This document shows positions 8,194 to 18,427 of a DNA stretch of 35,881 nucleotides, piece by piece. Made by a program: the position numbers and the translations under genes. How positions within the stretch are numbered: position 1 is the stretch's first letter; each line of letters opens with the position of its first letter. The DNA lies in the NCBI GenBank assembly GCA_012516175.1, contig JAAYWZ010000089.1, positions 1 through 35,881 of the forward strand, read 5' to 3'. Origin of the DNA: Bacilli bacterium. Its GTDB lineage: Bacteria; Bacillota_I; Bacilli_A; Haloplasmatales; Haloplasmataceae. The notes below the pieces were generated by a model that was given only the letters and a program-made list of their open reading frames with translations, was not told the origin of the DNA and did no database searches.

Positions 8194-9072
8194 TTAGATT
8201 TCGTTATCCTCTACTACTTTTTCCGGTGCAACTTCTAATAAGTGAGGATTTTCTACAAGGCGGCGGAATATTCTAAATGCTTTCGCATAATAATATCCAT
8301 CACAAATCCGTTCATCAACAACAACCTTGACATTGACATACTTTTGTTCAACGATATTATGATTGCGGTCGATGATGCGTTCTTTATTCTTAATCCCAAA
8401 GGCCACGAAAATCGATGTTGTCCCAAATTCATAAATATGGTGATAAACAGGTTGAATTCCCACAGAGCCTAAATCTGTTATAAATACACTTGTGTGGAAA
8501 GGACTGACACGATTAAGTACCTTAGGCATCTTGCCCCGATGATCTAACCAAGTTAAAAATCCTACCAAGAATCGTACAAGGAAACCTGGACACATCATGA
8601 TTAATTTAGCCGTTTTATCGGTATCGTTGGTCGCATTTGCTTGTTTGTTTTCACTAATAGCCTTATCAATTTTCTCCATTACTTCAAAGAGCGTATCAGT
8701 AGGTTCAAATTCTAATTTAATGGTGGTTTCTGGACTATCTTCCGACATATCTCGCTTCACCGCTAAACTGACATAGATGCCATTACGTGCATAAATCTTA
8801 CGACCTGACACAAAGCGGTTTAATCGTGGTTTTAGTGCCATTGTTCTTACCATTGCGGCGATAACGACATGTAAGAAACCTATATTGATATTTTGCGCCC
8901 GTTTTTCTTGAATATATTTTTCCGTTTTTTCAAGGATGATTTTATCATCAAAAAAGATTTGTGAATCAACGCGAGTTTTCATAATATAAGGGATGATCTT
9001 ATAGAATGGATCGACTTTTCTAAGTAATCTACCATCGTAACGATCGCCAAAACGTCTTCTTGTTTTTTTCAT
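8194..9072 (-). CDS. Stand-alone 2-oxoacid dehydrogenase E2-like acyltransferase domain, catalytic His replaced
   Basis: The 292-aa product matches the catalytic (CAT-like) domain of dihydrolipoamide acyltransferases, with a HVVIAAMVRTMA helix, a conserved FITDLGSVG segment and a C-terminal active-site loop. It has no lipoyl domain and no subunit-binding domain, and no E1 or E3 gene is near. In the loop the family motif DHRxxDG reads DERICDG (Glu at about 254). The general-base His is therefore missing while the Asp-Gly is kept. It may bind CoA or an acyl group without normal transferase chemistry, or play a structural role. A GGGAG ribosome-binding site precedes the ATG. It lies upstream of and close to the GH2 gene. 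Confidence 0.82.
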   Translation of the reverse strand: MKKTRRRFGDRYDGRLLRKVDPFYKIIPYIMKTRVDSQIFFDDKIILEKTEKYIQEKRAQNINIGFLHVVIAAMVRTMALKPRLNRFVSGRKIYARNGIYVSLAVKRDMSEDSPETTIKLEFEPTDTLFEVMEKIDKAISENKQANATNDTDKTAKLIMMCPGFLVRFLVGFLTWLDHRGKMPKVLNRVSPFHTSVFITDLGSVGIQPVYHHIYEFGTTSIFVAFGIKNKERIIDRNHNIVEQKYVNVKVVVDERICDGYYYAKAFRIFRRLVENPHLLEVAPEKVVEDNEI

Positions 9073-9102
9073 TTTCTACACTCCCGCTTAAGTCTTTCTC
9101 AC

Positions 9103-9111
9103 ATTATACCA
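9103..9111 (-). promoter_or_regulatory. Extended -10 promoter for the acyltransferase-GH2 operon
   Basis: On the minus strand TGGTATAAT (TGn plus a perfect -10) ends 30 nt before the acyltransferase ATG. No good -35 is seen at 17 bp, which is common for extended -10 promoters. Confidence 0.5.
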
Positions 9112-9159
9112 TAAGAAAAGACAAAATAAAACTTATTTTGATATCTATATAATACTAGA

Positions 9160-9196
9160 AAAGGAAAAGGATGTAAAATACTTGTCTTACATCCTT
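9160..9196 (-). terminator. Terminator downstream of lysS
   Basis: On the minus strand AAGGATGTAA (9196-9187) pairs with TTACATCCTT (9176-9167) around a 10-nt loop. A T-rich tract (TTCCTTTT) follows. It begins 7 nt after the lysS stop codon. Confidence 0.68.
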
Positions 9197-9202
9197 ATAA
9201 GT

Positions 9203-10732
<1,530 letters not shown>

Positions 10733-10751
10733 TTAATCTTCAACTTTTTAT

Positions 10752-10780
10752 ATTATACAAATATATTATGAAGTTTTCAA
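10752..10780 (-). promoter_or_regulatory. Sigma-A promoter of lysS
   Basis: Minus-strand TTGAAA (10780-10775) and TATAAT (10757-10752) are 17 bp apart and lie about 32 nt upstream of the TTG start. This leaves a 5' UTR of roughly 25 nt. Confidence 0.8.
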
Positions 10781-10826
10781 CTATAGTTTATTTATTTTTC
10801 CGGAATAATCTCTTCTTGGGTTTTTC

Positions 10827-11249
10827 TTATTCTTCAGGTTCTTTTTTCAGTACTTTTGTTTTTAGGTAATAATCGTGTAAAGTTTGTTTCTTAATGAGAT
10901 AAAAAAAGATTTCCACAATAATCCCAATGATTGTTATATAGAGGATTTGTTTCAAGAAAATCTCTCGAAAGAGAATTCTCCCATAAGTGATATGGCCTAA
11001 TGTCGGTTCAATATATAAATCATTGAGCGATTTACCTAAAGATCCCTTTAACTTTAAACAAATAAGAGGATAAATAATAAAATAAAATACTGCTTCGATG
11101 ACAATTATGACAATAATAAAGTAGGGGATTTTTATCACCTGATCATTTAAGTAATATAGACCGAAAGCAATAAATCCCATTATTATTATCACAAACAAAT
11201 AATCATAACATAACGACATTAAGCGATCAAAAAAGTAATTCTTTTTCAT
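10827..11249 (-). CDS. RDD-family membrane protein
   Basis: This 140-aa protein has about four hydrophobic segments (near residues 15-32, 40-62, 85-100 and 103-118). The RDD-family marks are RLMSLCYDYLF at the N terminus and a closing LHDYYLKTKV that matches the usual LHD...T+V. Function is unknown in most members; some act in ion or osmolyte transport. Its ATG directly abuts the dusB TAA stop with no spacer, so translation is probably coupled to dusB. Confidence 0.78.
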   Translation of the reverse strand: MKKNYFFDRLMSLCYDYLFVIIIMGFIAFGLYYLNDQVIKIPYFIIVIIVIEAVFYFIIYPLICLKLKGSLGKSLNDLYIEPTLGHITYGRILFREIFLKQILYITIIGIIVEIFFYLIKKQTLHDYYLKTKVLKKEPEE

Positions 11250-12254
11250 TTACACCGCCCCATCTTCATTAGGCTTCTCTTCTAAGAATTTTAAGTACCT
11301 TTCTAATAGAATCTTGATATCTTCAGCATTGGTTAATGAGTTTACTTCTCGTTTAACAGTTGTCGCATTATACAGTCCTTTAATATACCAAGGAATGTGG
11401 CTCCGCATTTCTAAAATTGCCACTTTTTCACCTTTTAACTCAATTAATGAATACATATGATTGATAGCCTGGAGAATACGCTCTTGTGGTGTAGGTTCTG
11501 GTAATAATTCTCCCGTTTCTAAATAATGCACCGTTTGTTTAATTAACCAAGGATTACCAAGCACGGCTCTCCCAATCATTACTGCATCAACCTTGGTTTC
11601 TTCTAGCATCCGTTTTGCATCTTGTGGAGATTTTACATCGCCATTCCCGATTACTGGTATCGCTTTAACAGTTTCTTTTACTTGTTTAATAATGTTCCAA
11701 TCAGCTTGACCAGTATACATTTGCGCTCGGGTTCTCCCATGAATCGCAATGGCTTTAGCCCCCGCTTTTTCACATTTTTGGGCTATCTCTACCGCATAAA
11801 TAGTTTTGCTATCCCAGCCAGCTCGCATCTTTACAGTTACTGGCTTACTTACTGTATCAACAACACGACTCACAATATCATAAATCTTATCAGGATATAA
11901 CAATAACTTGGCACCAGCGTCACTCTTAATTACTTTAGGTACTGGACAACCGAGATTAATATCAATTATCTTCGCGTTACAATATTTATCAATAATCTTA
12001 GCCGCCTCTACTATGGAATTAATATCCCCACCAAAAACTTGCATAGATACGGGTTGCTCATCATCATCAACCCTTAACATTTCAAGGGTGCGTTCATTTT
12101 CAAAGATTAATGCTTTATCGCTGACCATTTCGGCATAGATTAAGCCCGCTCCCATTGCTTTACAAATCTTCCGAAAACTAACATTACCAATTCCCGCCAT
12201 AGGAGCAATTACCACTTGGTTGTCAATTTCAATGTCAGCTATTTTCCATTTCAT
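11250..12254 (-). CDS. dusB: tRNA-dihydrouridine synthase DusB
   Basis: DusB reduces specific uridines in the tRNA D-loop with FMN and NADPH. The FMN-binding TIM barrel starts with VVIAPMAGIGNVSFR. The catalytic Cys is in NLGCPVPKV, and the phosphate-binding IPVIGNGDV and DAVMIGRAVLGNPW segments are intact. The ATG at 12254 (MKWKIADIE) has AGGTGA upstream and gives 334 aa, the usual family size. A longer reading from 12311 has no ribosome-binding site and an unconserved start. As in Bacillus, dusB lies just upstream of lysS, here with an RDD gene between. Confidence 0.95.
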   Translation of the reverse strand: MKWKIADIEIDNQVVIAPMAGIGNVSFRKICKAMGAGLIYAEMVSDKALIFENERTLEMLRVDDDEQPVSMQVFGGDINSIVEAAKIIDKYCNAKIIDINLGCPVPKVIKSDAGAKLLLYPDKIYDIVSRVVDTVSKPVTVKMRAGWDSKTIYAVEIAQKCEKAGAKAIAIHGRTRAQMYTGQADWNIIKQVKETVKAIPVIGNGDVKSPQDAKRMLEETKVDAVMIGRAVLGNPWLIKQTVHYLETGELLPEPTPQERILQAINHMYSLIELKGEKVAILEMRSHIPWYIKGLYNATTVKREVNSLTNAEDIKILLERYLKFLEEKPNEDGAV

Positions 12255-12270
12255 GCTATCACCTAAATTT

Positions 12271-12299
12271 ATTTTACAATTTTTTACCCTATTAAGCAA
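12271..12299 (-). promoter_or_regulatory. Possible promoter for dusB
   Basis: Minus-strand TTGCTT (12299-12294) and TAAAAT (12276-12271) are 17 bp apart in the 69-nt gap upstream of dusB. The match is moderate, and dusB may also be read through from the phosphodiesterase gene. Confidence 0.4.
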
Positions 12300-12323
12300 A
12301 TTGTTTTTCATTTCGACACTTAT

Positions 12324-12860
12324 TTATAATGGTAATTCCCACAAAACCTTATTTTCAAAGGTTTTAATAATAATTTTACCATCTTCATATAAAGCATAAG
12401 TAGGTTCATAATTTTCTTTAGGTAAAGAAAGTGAACCAGGATTAAGTTTTACATAACCGGTCTTTTCTAACACAGGTATATGTGTATGTCCATAAACAAA
12501 AACACTTTTATTAGTTAATGGCAATTGTTCTGGATTATATAGATGTCCATGGGTAAGAAAGAAAGTATAATTATCTATAAAAAGATAAGAATAATCGCTT
12601 GTAATGGGGAATTCTAACATTAACTGATCAACTTCACTATCACAATTACCCCTAACACATATTATCCTATCTCTATATTGATTTAAGAGTATTGCGACTT
12701 CTTTGGGTTGATAATCCTTAGGAAGAGGATTTCGTGGTCCATGATATAAGATATCACCCAATAAAATCAATTTATCACATTCTTCTTCATTAAACTTATC
12801 TATAAGCATTCTTGTGTAGTATAATGAACCATGGATATCAGAAGCTATTAATAGTTTCAT
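12324..12860 (-). CDS. yfcE: YfcE/MJ0936-type metallophosphodiesterase
   Basis: This 178-aa calcineurin-like phosphoesterase carries all the metal-ligand blocks: ASDIHGS (about 7-13), LLGDILYHGPRN, VRGNCDSE, LTHGHLYN and VYGHTHIP. Size and motif order match the single-domain YfcE/MJ0936 group of small bimetal phosphodiesterases. The biological substrate is not known; artificial diesters are cleaved by homologues. An AAGGTGA ribosome-binding site precedes the ATG. It is divergent from maf, with a 92-nt intergenic region that holds candidate promoters for both. Confidence 0.9.
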   Translation of the reverse strand: MKLLIASDIHGSLYYTRMLIDKFNEEECDKLILLGDILYHGPRNPLPKDYQPKEVAILLNQYRDRIICVRGNCDSEVDQLMLEFPITSDYSYLFIDNYTFFLTHGHLYNPEQLPLTNKSVFVYGHTHIPVLEKTGYVKLNPGSLSLPKENYEPTYALYEDGKIIIKTFENKVLWELPL

Positions 12861-12890
12861 TCAATTCACCTTTTTTCTAGAATATAGTCA

Positions 12891-12899
12891 TGATATAAT
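12891..12899 (+). promoter_or_regulatory. Extended -10 promoter for maf
   Basis: TGATATAAT (TGn plus a perfect -10) lies 53 nt before the chosen maf ATG. The -35 region at 17 bp is only T-rich. Confidence 0.5.
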
Positions 12900-12911
12900 T
12901 AAATCATTCTA

Positions 12912-12940
12912 ATTATACACTAAAATTCGACATGCTTGAA
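12912..12940 (-). promoter_or_regulatory. Possible promoter for the phosphodiesterase gene
   Basis: Minus-strand TATAAT (12917-12912) lies 17 bp from a weak -35, TTCAAG (12940-12935). It would overlap the maf leader and fire divergently from the maf promoter. Confidence 0.38.
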
Positions 12941-12952
12941 AGGATGAATCAG

Positions 12953-13507
12953 ATGAAAATCATACTTGCTAGTAATTCACCAAGAAGAAAAGAGTTATTC
13001 AAATATATTGTGGATGATTTTACAGTTCATGTGAGTGAAATAATAGAAGATTATGACCCCACTTTCAAACCTGAAGAGATTGTAACCTATTTATCCAAAC
13101 AAAAAGCTTTAGCAGTTAGTAAAACATTCCCAACTGATGTAATTGTTGGTAGTGATACGATTGTCTATATCGATGGAGAAGTGTTAGGTAAACCCCATTC
13201 TAAAGAAGAAGCTTATAAGATGTTAAGAAAACTCGCTGGACGTACCCACAAAGTTTATACTGGAGTAACTATTATCTATCATAACCAAATTGAAAGTTTT
13301 TACAGTGAGACTTCTGTTACCTTTTACGAGATGAGCGATGCAGAAATCTATCAGTACATTGAAACCAATGAACCTATGGATAAAGCTGGTGCCTATGGCA
13401 TCCAAGGTTATGGGGCAAAATTTATTAAAAGCATCGAAGGTGATTATTTTACTGTCGTGGGACTACCAGTAGCCTTATTATATCAACATTTAAAAAAGTA
13501 CCTTTAA
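12953..13507 (+). CDS. maf: Maf-family nucleotide pyrophosphatase / septum-associated protein
   Basis: Maf proteins hydrolyse dTTP, UTP and modified nucleotides to the monophosphate. The signature IILASNSPRRKEL opens the protein. VIVGSDTIVYIDGEVLGKP holds the conserved catalytic Asp, and the KAGAYGIQGYGAKFI motif follows in a 184-aa product. Three in-frame ATGs occur (12932, 12944, 12953). The last starts the conserved MKIILAS and has AAAGG 9 nt upstream, so it is preferred. Its stop overlaps the hslO stop on the other strand by 4 bp, inside a shared terminator hairpin. Confidence 0.94.
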   Translation: MKIILASNSPRRKELFKYIVDDFTVHVSEIIEDYDPTFKPEEIVTYLSKQKALAVSKTFPTDVIVGSDTIVYIDGEVLGKPHSKEEAYKMLRKLAGRTHKVYTGVTIIYHNQIESFYSETSVTFYEMSDAEIYQYIETNEPMDKAGAYGIQGYGAKFIKSIEGDYFTVVGLPVALLYQHLKKYL

Positions 13508-13520
13508 TTGGTACTTTTTT
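13492..13520. terminator. Bidirectional terminator shared by maf and hslO
   Basis: AAAAAAGTACC (13492-13502) pairs perfectly with GGTACTTTTTT (13510-13520) around a 7-nt loop. The loop contains both stop codons, which overlap at 13504-13507. Confidence 0.88.
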
Positions 13521-14391
13521 CACTCTCATTAATAATATCAAGTAGTTCGGTTTCTGTATATTGATACTTCTCACGACAGAAATGACATTCTACCTCGGCT
13601 CCATGATCCTCTTCTATGATTTTCTTAAGTTCATCTTTACCTAAGCTTGCAAGTCCTTCCGCAAAACGTTCCTTACTACAATGACAAACAAATTTGATAT
13701 CTAGTTTAGAGAGGATTTGGTAATCATTACCCTGACAGATTTCCTTCACGATATCTTCTGGAGTATATCCTTCATATAACATTTGAGATACTGGTTTAAT
13801 TGTCTTTAAAATGTTTTCTAAAGTAGTTATCGTTTCATCGGTCGCTCCAGGCATAACCTGAATAATAAAACCACCAGCTGATAGCACGGAATTATCAGTA
13901 TCAACATAAACACCACAACCAACACTTGAAGGTGTTTGTTCACTCTTCGCAAAATAATAGGTAAAGTCTTCTCCTAATTCACCACTAATTAAATTAACTG
14001 AGGAAATGAAGAAATCTTTCAAACCTAAATCTTTGATAACGGTGATTTCACCATTAGTACCAACAGCTGCACTCACATTTAATTTACCATCAGGATATTG
14101 AAAATGCACATCAGGATTGGATACATACCCTTTAATTTCACCTATCGCATTAGCATCCACTAATATTTCACCAATAGGACCATCACCTGTTACTTTAACA
14201 GTTAAACTTTCTTGGCCTTTTAACATCGCTCCCATCATAGCAGCCACAGCCATAGTTCTACCTAAGGCAGCAGTAGCAGCGGGGAGAGTTTGATGGCGTT
14301 TTTGGGCTTCTTGTACAGTTTCCGTCACATTAACCGCATAAATCCTAATTGTGCCATTAAACGCAATAGCGCGTACTAAATAATCTTTCAT
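13504..14391 (-). CDS. hslO: Redox-regulated chaperone Hsp33
   Basis: Hsp33 is a holdase switched on by oxidation and heat. The 295-aa protein has the N-terminal HslO fold (MKDYLVRAIAFNGTIRIYAV) and the C-terminal zinc switch VCHCSKERF plus ECHFCREKY (CxC and CxxC, about residues 235-270). Both pairs are complete, so redox control should work. An AAAGGTG ribosome-binding site precedes the ATG. It follows ftsH directly; coaX, which lies between them in B. subtilis, is absent. Confidence 0.97.
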   Translation of the reverse strand: MKDYLVRAIAFNGTIRIYAVNVTETVQEAQKRHQTLPAATAALGRTMAVAAMMGAMLKGQESLTVKVTGDGPIGEILVDANAIGEIKGYVSNPDVHFQYPDGKLNVSAAVGTNGEITVIKDLGLKDFFISSVNLISGELGEDFTYYFAKSEQTPSSVGCGVYVDTDNSVLSAGGFIIQVMPGATDETITTLENILKTIKPVSQMLYEGYTPEDIVKEICQGNDYQILSKLDIKFVCHCSKERFAEGLASLGKDELKKIIEEDHGAEVECHFCREKYQYTETELLDIINESEKSTN

Positions 14392-14427
14392 ATAAACACC
14401 TTTCTCTATCTTGATTAGTCTTCGTGT

Positions 14428-14462
14428 AAAAAATCCCTTAAACGAAAGTTTTAAGGGATTTT
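14428..14462 (-). terminator. Intrinsic terminator after ftsH
   Basis: AATCCCTTAAA and TTTAAGGGATT form a long perfect stem with a short loop, flanked by A and T tracts. It ends the ftsH operon. hslO then needs read-through or its own promoter, and I see no clear promoter in the remaining 36 nt. Confidence 0.8.
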
Positions 14463-14468
14463 AATCTA

Positions 14469-16418
14469 TTAATTAGTATTTGTATTGTTGGCTTCCTTAT
14501 TATTATTCTTGGCTTCTTCAGTTTCTCTAGCCTTCTTTTCTTCCCACCAAGCAACTTTACCAGTAGCCACTAATTCTTCGATATCTTCTTTGGTGAGGGT
14601 TTCCATCTCAATTAGTTGATGGGCAATAAGATCTAATAAGCTTCGGTGCTCTGTTATTACACTCTTCGCCCGTTCATAACATTCTTCAATGATGCTCCGA
14701 ATTTCAATATCGATTTCATGAGCAATTTGGCTTGAGAAGTTCTTATCCTTCATGTAATCTCTTCCTAAGAAGACATCACCTGTACGTTGTTCATATTGAA
14801 CAGGACCTAACTTACTCATACCGTATTCTGTTACCATGGACCGTGCGATTTTGGTTGCTCGTTCAAAGTCATTGTGAGCACCAGTGGTTATTTCATTAAA
14901 TACCACTTCTTCTGCTACCCGACCAGCTAGTAAACCAGTAATTTCATCAAGTAAGTCTTGTTTTGTTTGCACAAAGCGTTCTTCTTCTGGAAGCATTAAG
15001 TTATAGCCACCCGCTTGTCCACGGGGAATAATCGTTACTTTATGCACAGTAGCGGCATGTTTTAACTTTAAACCAATAACCGCATGTCCCGCTTCATGAT
15101 AAGCGATGATATTCTTATCACGATCAGAGTATTTACGACTCTTTTTCGCAGGTCCCATTAAGACTCTATCCATCGCTTCATCAATATCTGGCATTTCAAT
15201 AACCTTGCGGTTATAACGAGCTGCAAGTAAGGCTGCTTCGTTTAAGAGATTTTCTAAGTCAGCGCCACTGAAGCCCGGTGTACGTTTAGCAACATCAGCT
15301 AAGCGAACACTTGGTGAAAACTTCTTATTTCTTGCATGAACTTTCAGGATTTCTTCCCGACCTTTAACATCAGGTAAATTAACCATGATTTGCCGGTCGA
15401 ATCGACCAGGACGGAGTAAGGCTGGGTCTAAAACGTCAGGACGGTTTGTCGCAGCCATTACGATGACACCAGCATTAGAACCAAAGCCATCCATTTCTGC
15501 TAATAATTGGTTAAGGGTTTGTTCACGTTCATCATGACCCCCACCTAAACCAGCGCCTCTTTGCCGACCTACAGCATCGATTTCATCGATGAAAATGATA
15601 CATGGTGCATTTTGCTTAGCAGTCTTGAACATATCACGAACACGACTAGCCCCAACCCCAACGAACATTTCCACGAAGTCGGAACCGGAAATTGAATAGA
15701 ATGGTACATTCGCTTCACCAGCACATGCCCGTGCTAAGAGCGTCTTCCCTGTTCCTGGAGGACCATAAAGCAAGACCCCTTTAGGAATTCGTGCCCCAAC
15801 TTCATTATATTTACGAGGATTCTTGAGGAAGTCGACGATTTCAATTAATTCTTGTTTTTCTTCTTCTTGACCAGCAACATCTTCGAAAGTAACATCCTTC
15901 GTTTTGTTTAGTCTTGCCCGAGAACGTGCAAAATCGAAGGCTTTATTGTTGCTACCAGCACTACGTAAAAAGATGATGATAAAGACAACAATCAGAACAA
16001 TTGGTAAGAGGAATGATAGTAACGCCAACAGTCCACCATAGGACCTGACAGCTTCACTCTCCATTACAATATTCTTCGTTCTGGCTTTTTCTTGGATTTG
16101 TTCTAGTAAGAAATCACCATAGATTTTTGCTTCATAGACAACATTTTTGTTTTTAGTGTAAATTTTCAGATGATGGATATTATAGTTATAATCACCTGTT
16201 TGTGGTGAGAAAATAATCTTCGTAACAATTTTCGCATCATCGGTTGCTTGATCACTGTTTTCAATTAAAGTAATTACTTCATTATAGTTTATTTCTTCAA
16301 TTGTACCATGACCTTTCATGATATATACAATGATGAGAAAGATAACCGAGATTGCTAGAAAATATACTAGATAGCCGCTCCAGCCACTGTTTGGTTTCTT
16401 TTTTATCGCATTAGCCAT
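14469..16418 (-). CDS. ftsH: ATP-dependent zinc metalloprotease FtsH
   Basis: FtsH is the membrane-anchored AAA+ protease that degrades misfolded membrane proteins and regulatory factors. The 649-aa chain has two membrane segments (about 16-33 and 128-151) with an external loop between. Walker A GPPGTGKT is at 219-226 and Walker B IIFIDEID around 274-281. The second region of homology ends near 343, and the zinc site HEAGH is at 441-445. The C-terminal tail is rich in Asn and Glu. An AGGAGG ribosome-binding site precedes the ATG. It follows hpt by 11 nt in the conserved tilS-hpt-ftsH order. Confidence 0.98.
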   Translation of the reverse strand: MANAIKKKPNSGWSGYLVYFLAISVIFLIIVYIMKGHGTIEEINYNEVITLIENSDQATDDAKIVTKIIFSPQTGDYNYNIHHLKIYTKNKNVVYEAKIYGDFLLEQIQEKARTKNIVMESEAVRSYGGLLALLSFLLPIVLIVVFIIIFLRSAGSNNKAFDFARSRARLNKTKDVTFEDVAGQEEEKQELIEIVDFLKNPRKYNEVGARIPKGVLLYGPPGTGKTLLARACAGEANVPFYSISGSDFVEMFVGVGASRVRDMFKTAKQNAPCIIFIDEIDAVGRQRGAGLGGGHDEREQTLNQLLAEMDGFGSNAGVIVMAATNRPDVLDPALLRPGRFDRQIMVNLPDVKGREEILKVHARNKKFSPSVRLADVAKRTPGFSGADLENLLNEAALLAARYNRKVIEMPDIDEAMDRVLMGPAKKSRKYSDRDKNIIAYHEAGHAVIGLKLKHAATVHKVTIIPRGQAGGYNLMLPEEERFVQTKQDLLDEITGLLAGRVAEEVVFNEITTGAHNDFERATKIARSMVTEYGMSKLGPVQYEQRTGDVFLGRDYMKDKNFSSQIAHEIDIEIRSIIEECYERAKSVITEHRSLLDLIAHQLIEMETLTKEDIEELVATGKVAWWEEKKARETEEAKNNNKEANNTNTN

Positions 16419-16429
16419 CTTTGACCTCC

Positions 16430-16969
16430 TTATTTGGTATATACTTCTTCCTTCAATACTCCTATGTATGGTAAATTGCGGTAATATTCATTATAGTCTA
16501 ATCCGTATCCAACGACGAATTCTTTAGGAATCACAAAGCCTACATAATCTGGCTTGAAGTCAATCACACGGCCTTCTGGCTTGTCTAATAAGGTAACAAC
16601 TTTGATGCTTTTAGCACCTTTAACCGATAACATTTCCATGACTTTCTTTAATGTTTGTCCTGTATCAATGATATCTTCAGCGATTAAAACATCATAGCCT
16701 TGGATTGACATATCGAGGTCCTTATTAACTCTTACATTACCAGATGAGGCTGTAGTGCCATGATAACTGGAAACGGACATATAATCGAGATGAATAGGAA
16801 TTGAAATATGTTTAACTAAATCGCTCATAAAAGGAATACATCCTTTTAATAGCCCTATTACTATTAGTTTCTTGCCTTCATAATCTTTAGAGATAATTTC
16901 ACCTAACTCTTTACACTTTTGTTCAATTTGTTCTTGAGACACAAGAACCTTTTTAATATCTTGATGCAT
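16430..16969 (-). CDS. hpt: Hypoxanthine-guanine phosphoribosyltransferase
   Basis: Hpt salvages hypoxanthine and guanine with PRPP to form IMP and GMP. The PRPP-binding motif [14 protein letters not shown] is clear, preceded by [13 protein letters not shown] and followed by the base-binding PDYVGFVIP. The start at 16969 (MHQDIKKVL) has GGAGG 7 nt upstream and gives 179 aa, the usual size. A second ATG two codons earlier is too near the ribosome-binding site, and a reading from 17041 overlaps tilS. It sits 13 nt after tilS. Confidence 0.96.
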   Translation of the reverse strand: MHQDIKKVLVSQEQIEQKCKELGEIISKDYEGKKLIVIGLLKGCIPFMSDLVKHISIPIHLDYMSVSSYHGTTASSGNVRVNKDLDMSIQGYDVLIAEDIIDTGQTLKKVMEMLSVKGAKSIKVVTLLDKPEGRVIDFKPDYVGFVIPKEFVVGYGLDYNEYYRNLPYIGVLKEEVYTK

Positions 16970-16982
16970 AACCATACCTCCA

Positions 16983-18329
16983 TCAACTAATAATTTCGAT
17001 TTCAATATATTCCCCACATTTGGGAAAGGCTCGGTAATCACATTTCTGTAAACCGATTACCCACAAAACATTGTCATTTCTATCAACTAATAACGGCCAG
17101 GTTTTTCTTTCTTGTGCCGGTATTTTTTCATCAATGAATACTCTATTTACTTTTTTACGTCCGACTTGTGTATTTATGTAATCACCAGTTAATCTTGTTC
17201 TAATCATTAGTGGCCATATAGTGCTATTATAACATAAAAACAGTTTTTTGTTATTAGTTTTTGCGATTTCTTCGACTTTTTTCAGGCGAATTTTCATTCC
17301 ATTTGGTAGCATATATTCTTTCAACTCGTCAATAATAATGGCATATTCTTCTACCTTTGGTAAACCCTTTTGAAAGCTAATTTTATCGTAAGCTTTTACA
17401 CAGTAGATATTCTTACCTAAATCATAATACAAGTTAGGTTTGGTACTATTAATAATGTTAATTAAGGTATTAGTTTTTTCATAAGTTAGTTCCAGGTCCA
17501 CTTCATTAAGCTTCTTAATAACATTTAATAATATTACCCGTAAAACAGTTAAAGGTATGGTTTTTAATTTATTACAATCAAGTATTATTCTCTCTTGTTC
17601 AGTTAAAATTATCAATTCTTTAGATAATATTTGTGCATTTTTCTGAAGAAATGCATCGACTTCACTTAACTGTTCATGTAATTGGATGATTTTCGTATTA
17701 AAATCGGGCTGTAACTCTTTAAATAAAGGTATTATTCGATTTCTTAAGAAATTTCTAGCATATTTATCACTAAGATTCGAGGAATCAACAAGGTAAGGAA
17801 TATCATTCGTTTCACAATATGTAATTAACGCTTGTTTAGTTAGGCTTAATAAAGGTCTAATTACATGAATTCCCTGTTCGATTTCATAAGTAGATTTCAT
17901 TCCCACATATCCACCTAGTTGATTACCGCGCATAATCTTAAACAGTACTGTTTCTACTTGATCATCTTCATGATGAGCTAATGCGATTTTGTTCGCGCCA
18001 CAAGTCTTCGCAACCTTAACGAAAAACTCATACCGAAATTTCCTAGCTTCATCATGAAAGTTTTCACTACCACTTTTATGAAAATGACCAATATAGAAAG
18101 GAATTTGATATCTATTACAATAAGCTGCAATTAGTTGTGCTTCTTGTTCATTTTCATATCCACGGGTATGGTGATTCACATGCGCTACGAAAAGTTTTAA
18201 TTGCCATTTTTCGCGTAAAGATAATAAAATGGCTAATAAAGCCATCGAATCAGCGCCACCTGATACTCCTATGACGATTGAATCACCTTTTTTAATTAAA
18301 TTGTGGCTTAACACCTTATCGGTAAACAT
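16983..18329 (-). CDS. tilS: tRNA(Ile)-lysidine synthase TilS
   Basis: TilS turns C34 of tRNA-Ile2 (anticodon CAU) into lysidine, which is needed to read AUA codons. The N-type ATP pyrophosphatase P-loop VSGGADSMALL is at residues 22-32, and the second motif AHHEDDQVETVLFKIMRG is intact. A C-terminal TilS substrate-binding domain ends the 448-aa protein. AUA (ATA) codons are frequent in this window, which fits the need. It has its own promoter (18348-18375) downstream of the spoIIE terminator. Confidence 0.96.
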   Translation of the reverse strand: MFTDKVLSHNLIKKGDSIVIGVSGGADSMALLAILLSLREKWQLKLFVAHVNHHTRGYENEQEAQLIAAYCNRYQIPFYIGHFHKSGSENFHDEARKFRYEFFVKVAKTCGANKIALAHHEDDQVETVLFKIMRGNQLGGYVGMKSTYEIEQGIHVIRPLLSLTKQALITYCETNDIPYLVDSSNLSDKYARNFLRNRIIPLFKELQPDFNTKIIQLHEQLSEVDAFLQKNAQILSKELIILTEQERIILDCNKLKTIPLTVLRVILLNVIKKLNEVDLELTYEKTNTLINIINSTKPNLYYDLGKNIYCVKAYDKISFQKGLPKVEEYAIIIDELKEYMLPNGMKIRLKKVEEIAKTNNKKLFLCYNSTIWPLMIRTRLTGDYINTQVGRKKVNRVFIDEKIPAQERKTWPLLVDRNDNVLWVIGLQKCDYRAFPKCGEYIEIEIIS

Positions 18330-18347
18330 TATATACTCACCAATTGT

Positions 18348-18375
18348 ATTATAGAATGATATGGAAAAAAGTCAA
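18348..18375 (-). promoter_or_regulatory. Sigma-A promoter of tilS-hpt-ftsH
   Basis: Minus-strand TTGACT (18375-18370) and TATAAT (18353-18348) are 16 bp apart. The -35 is the downstream arm and start of the T tract of the spoIIE terminator hairpin, so terminator and promoter share bases. Confidence 0.76.
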
Positions 18376-18389
18376 GAAAACCTTGACTT
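18365..18389 (-). terminator. Terminator after spoIIE
   Basis: Minus-strand AAGTCAAG (18389-18382) pairs with CTTGACTT (18376-18369) around a 5-nt loop, followed by six Ts. It lies 39 nt past the spoIIE stop. Confidence 0.82.
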
Positions 18390-18427
18390 ACCTATATTAT
18401 AACTCATTTCAATATAAGCATAAATAA

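Noticed and set aside
10790-10826. Palindromic TTCCGGAA as a terminator after the RDD gene
   Set aside because: The stem is too short to form a stable hairpin and no clear T tract follows on the minus strand.
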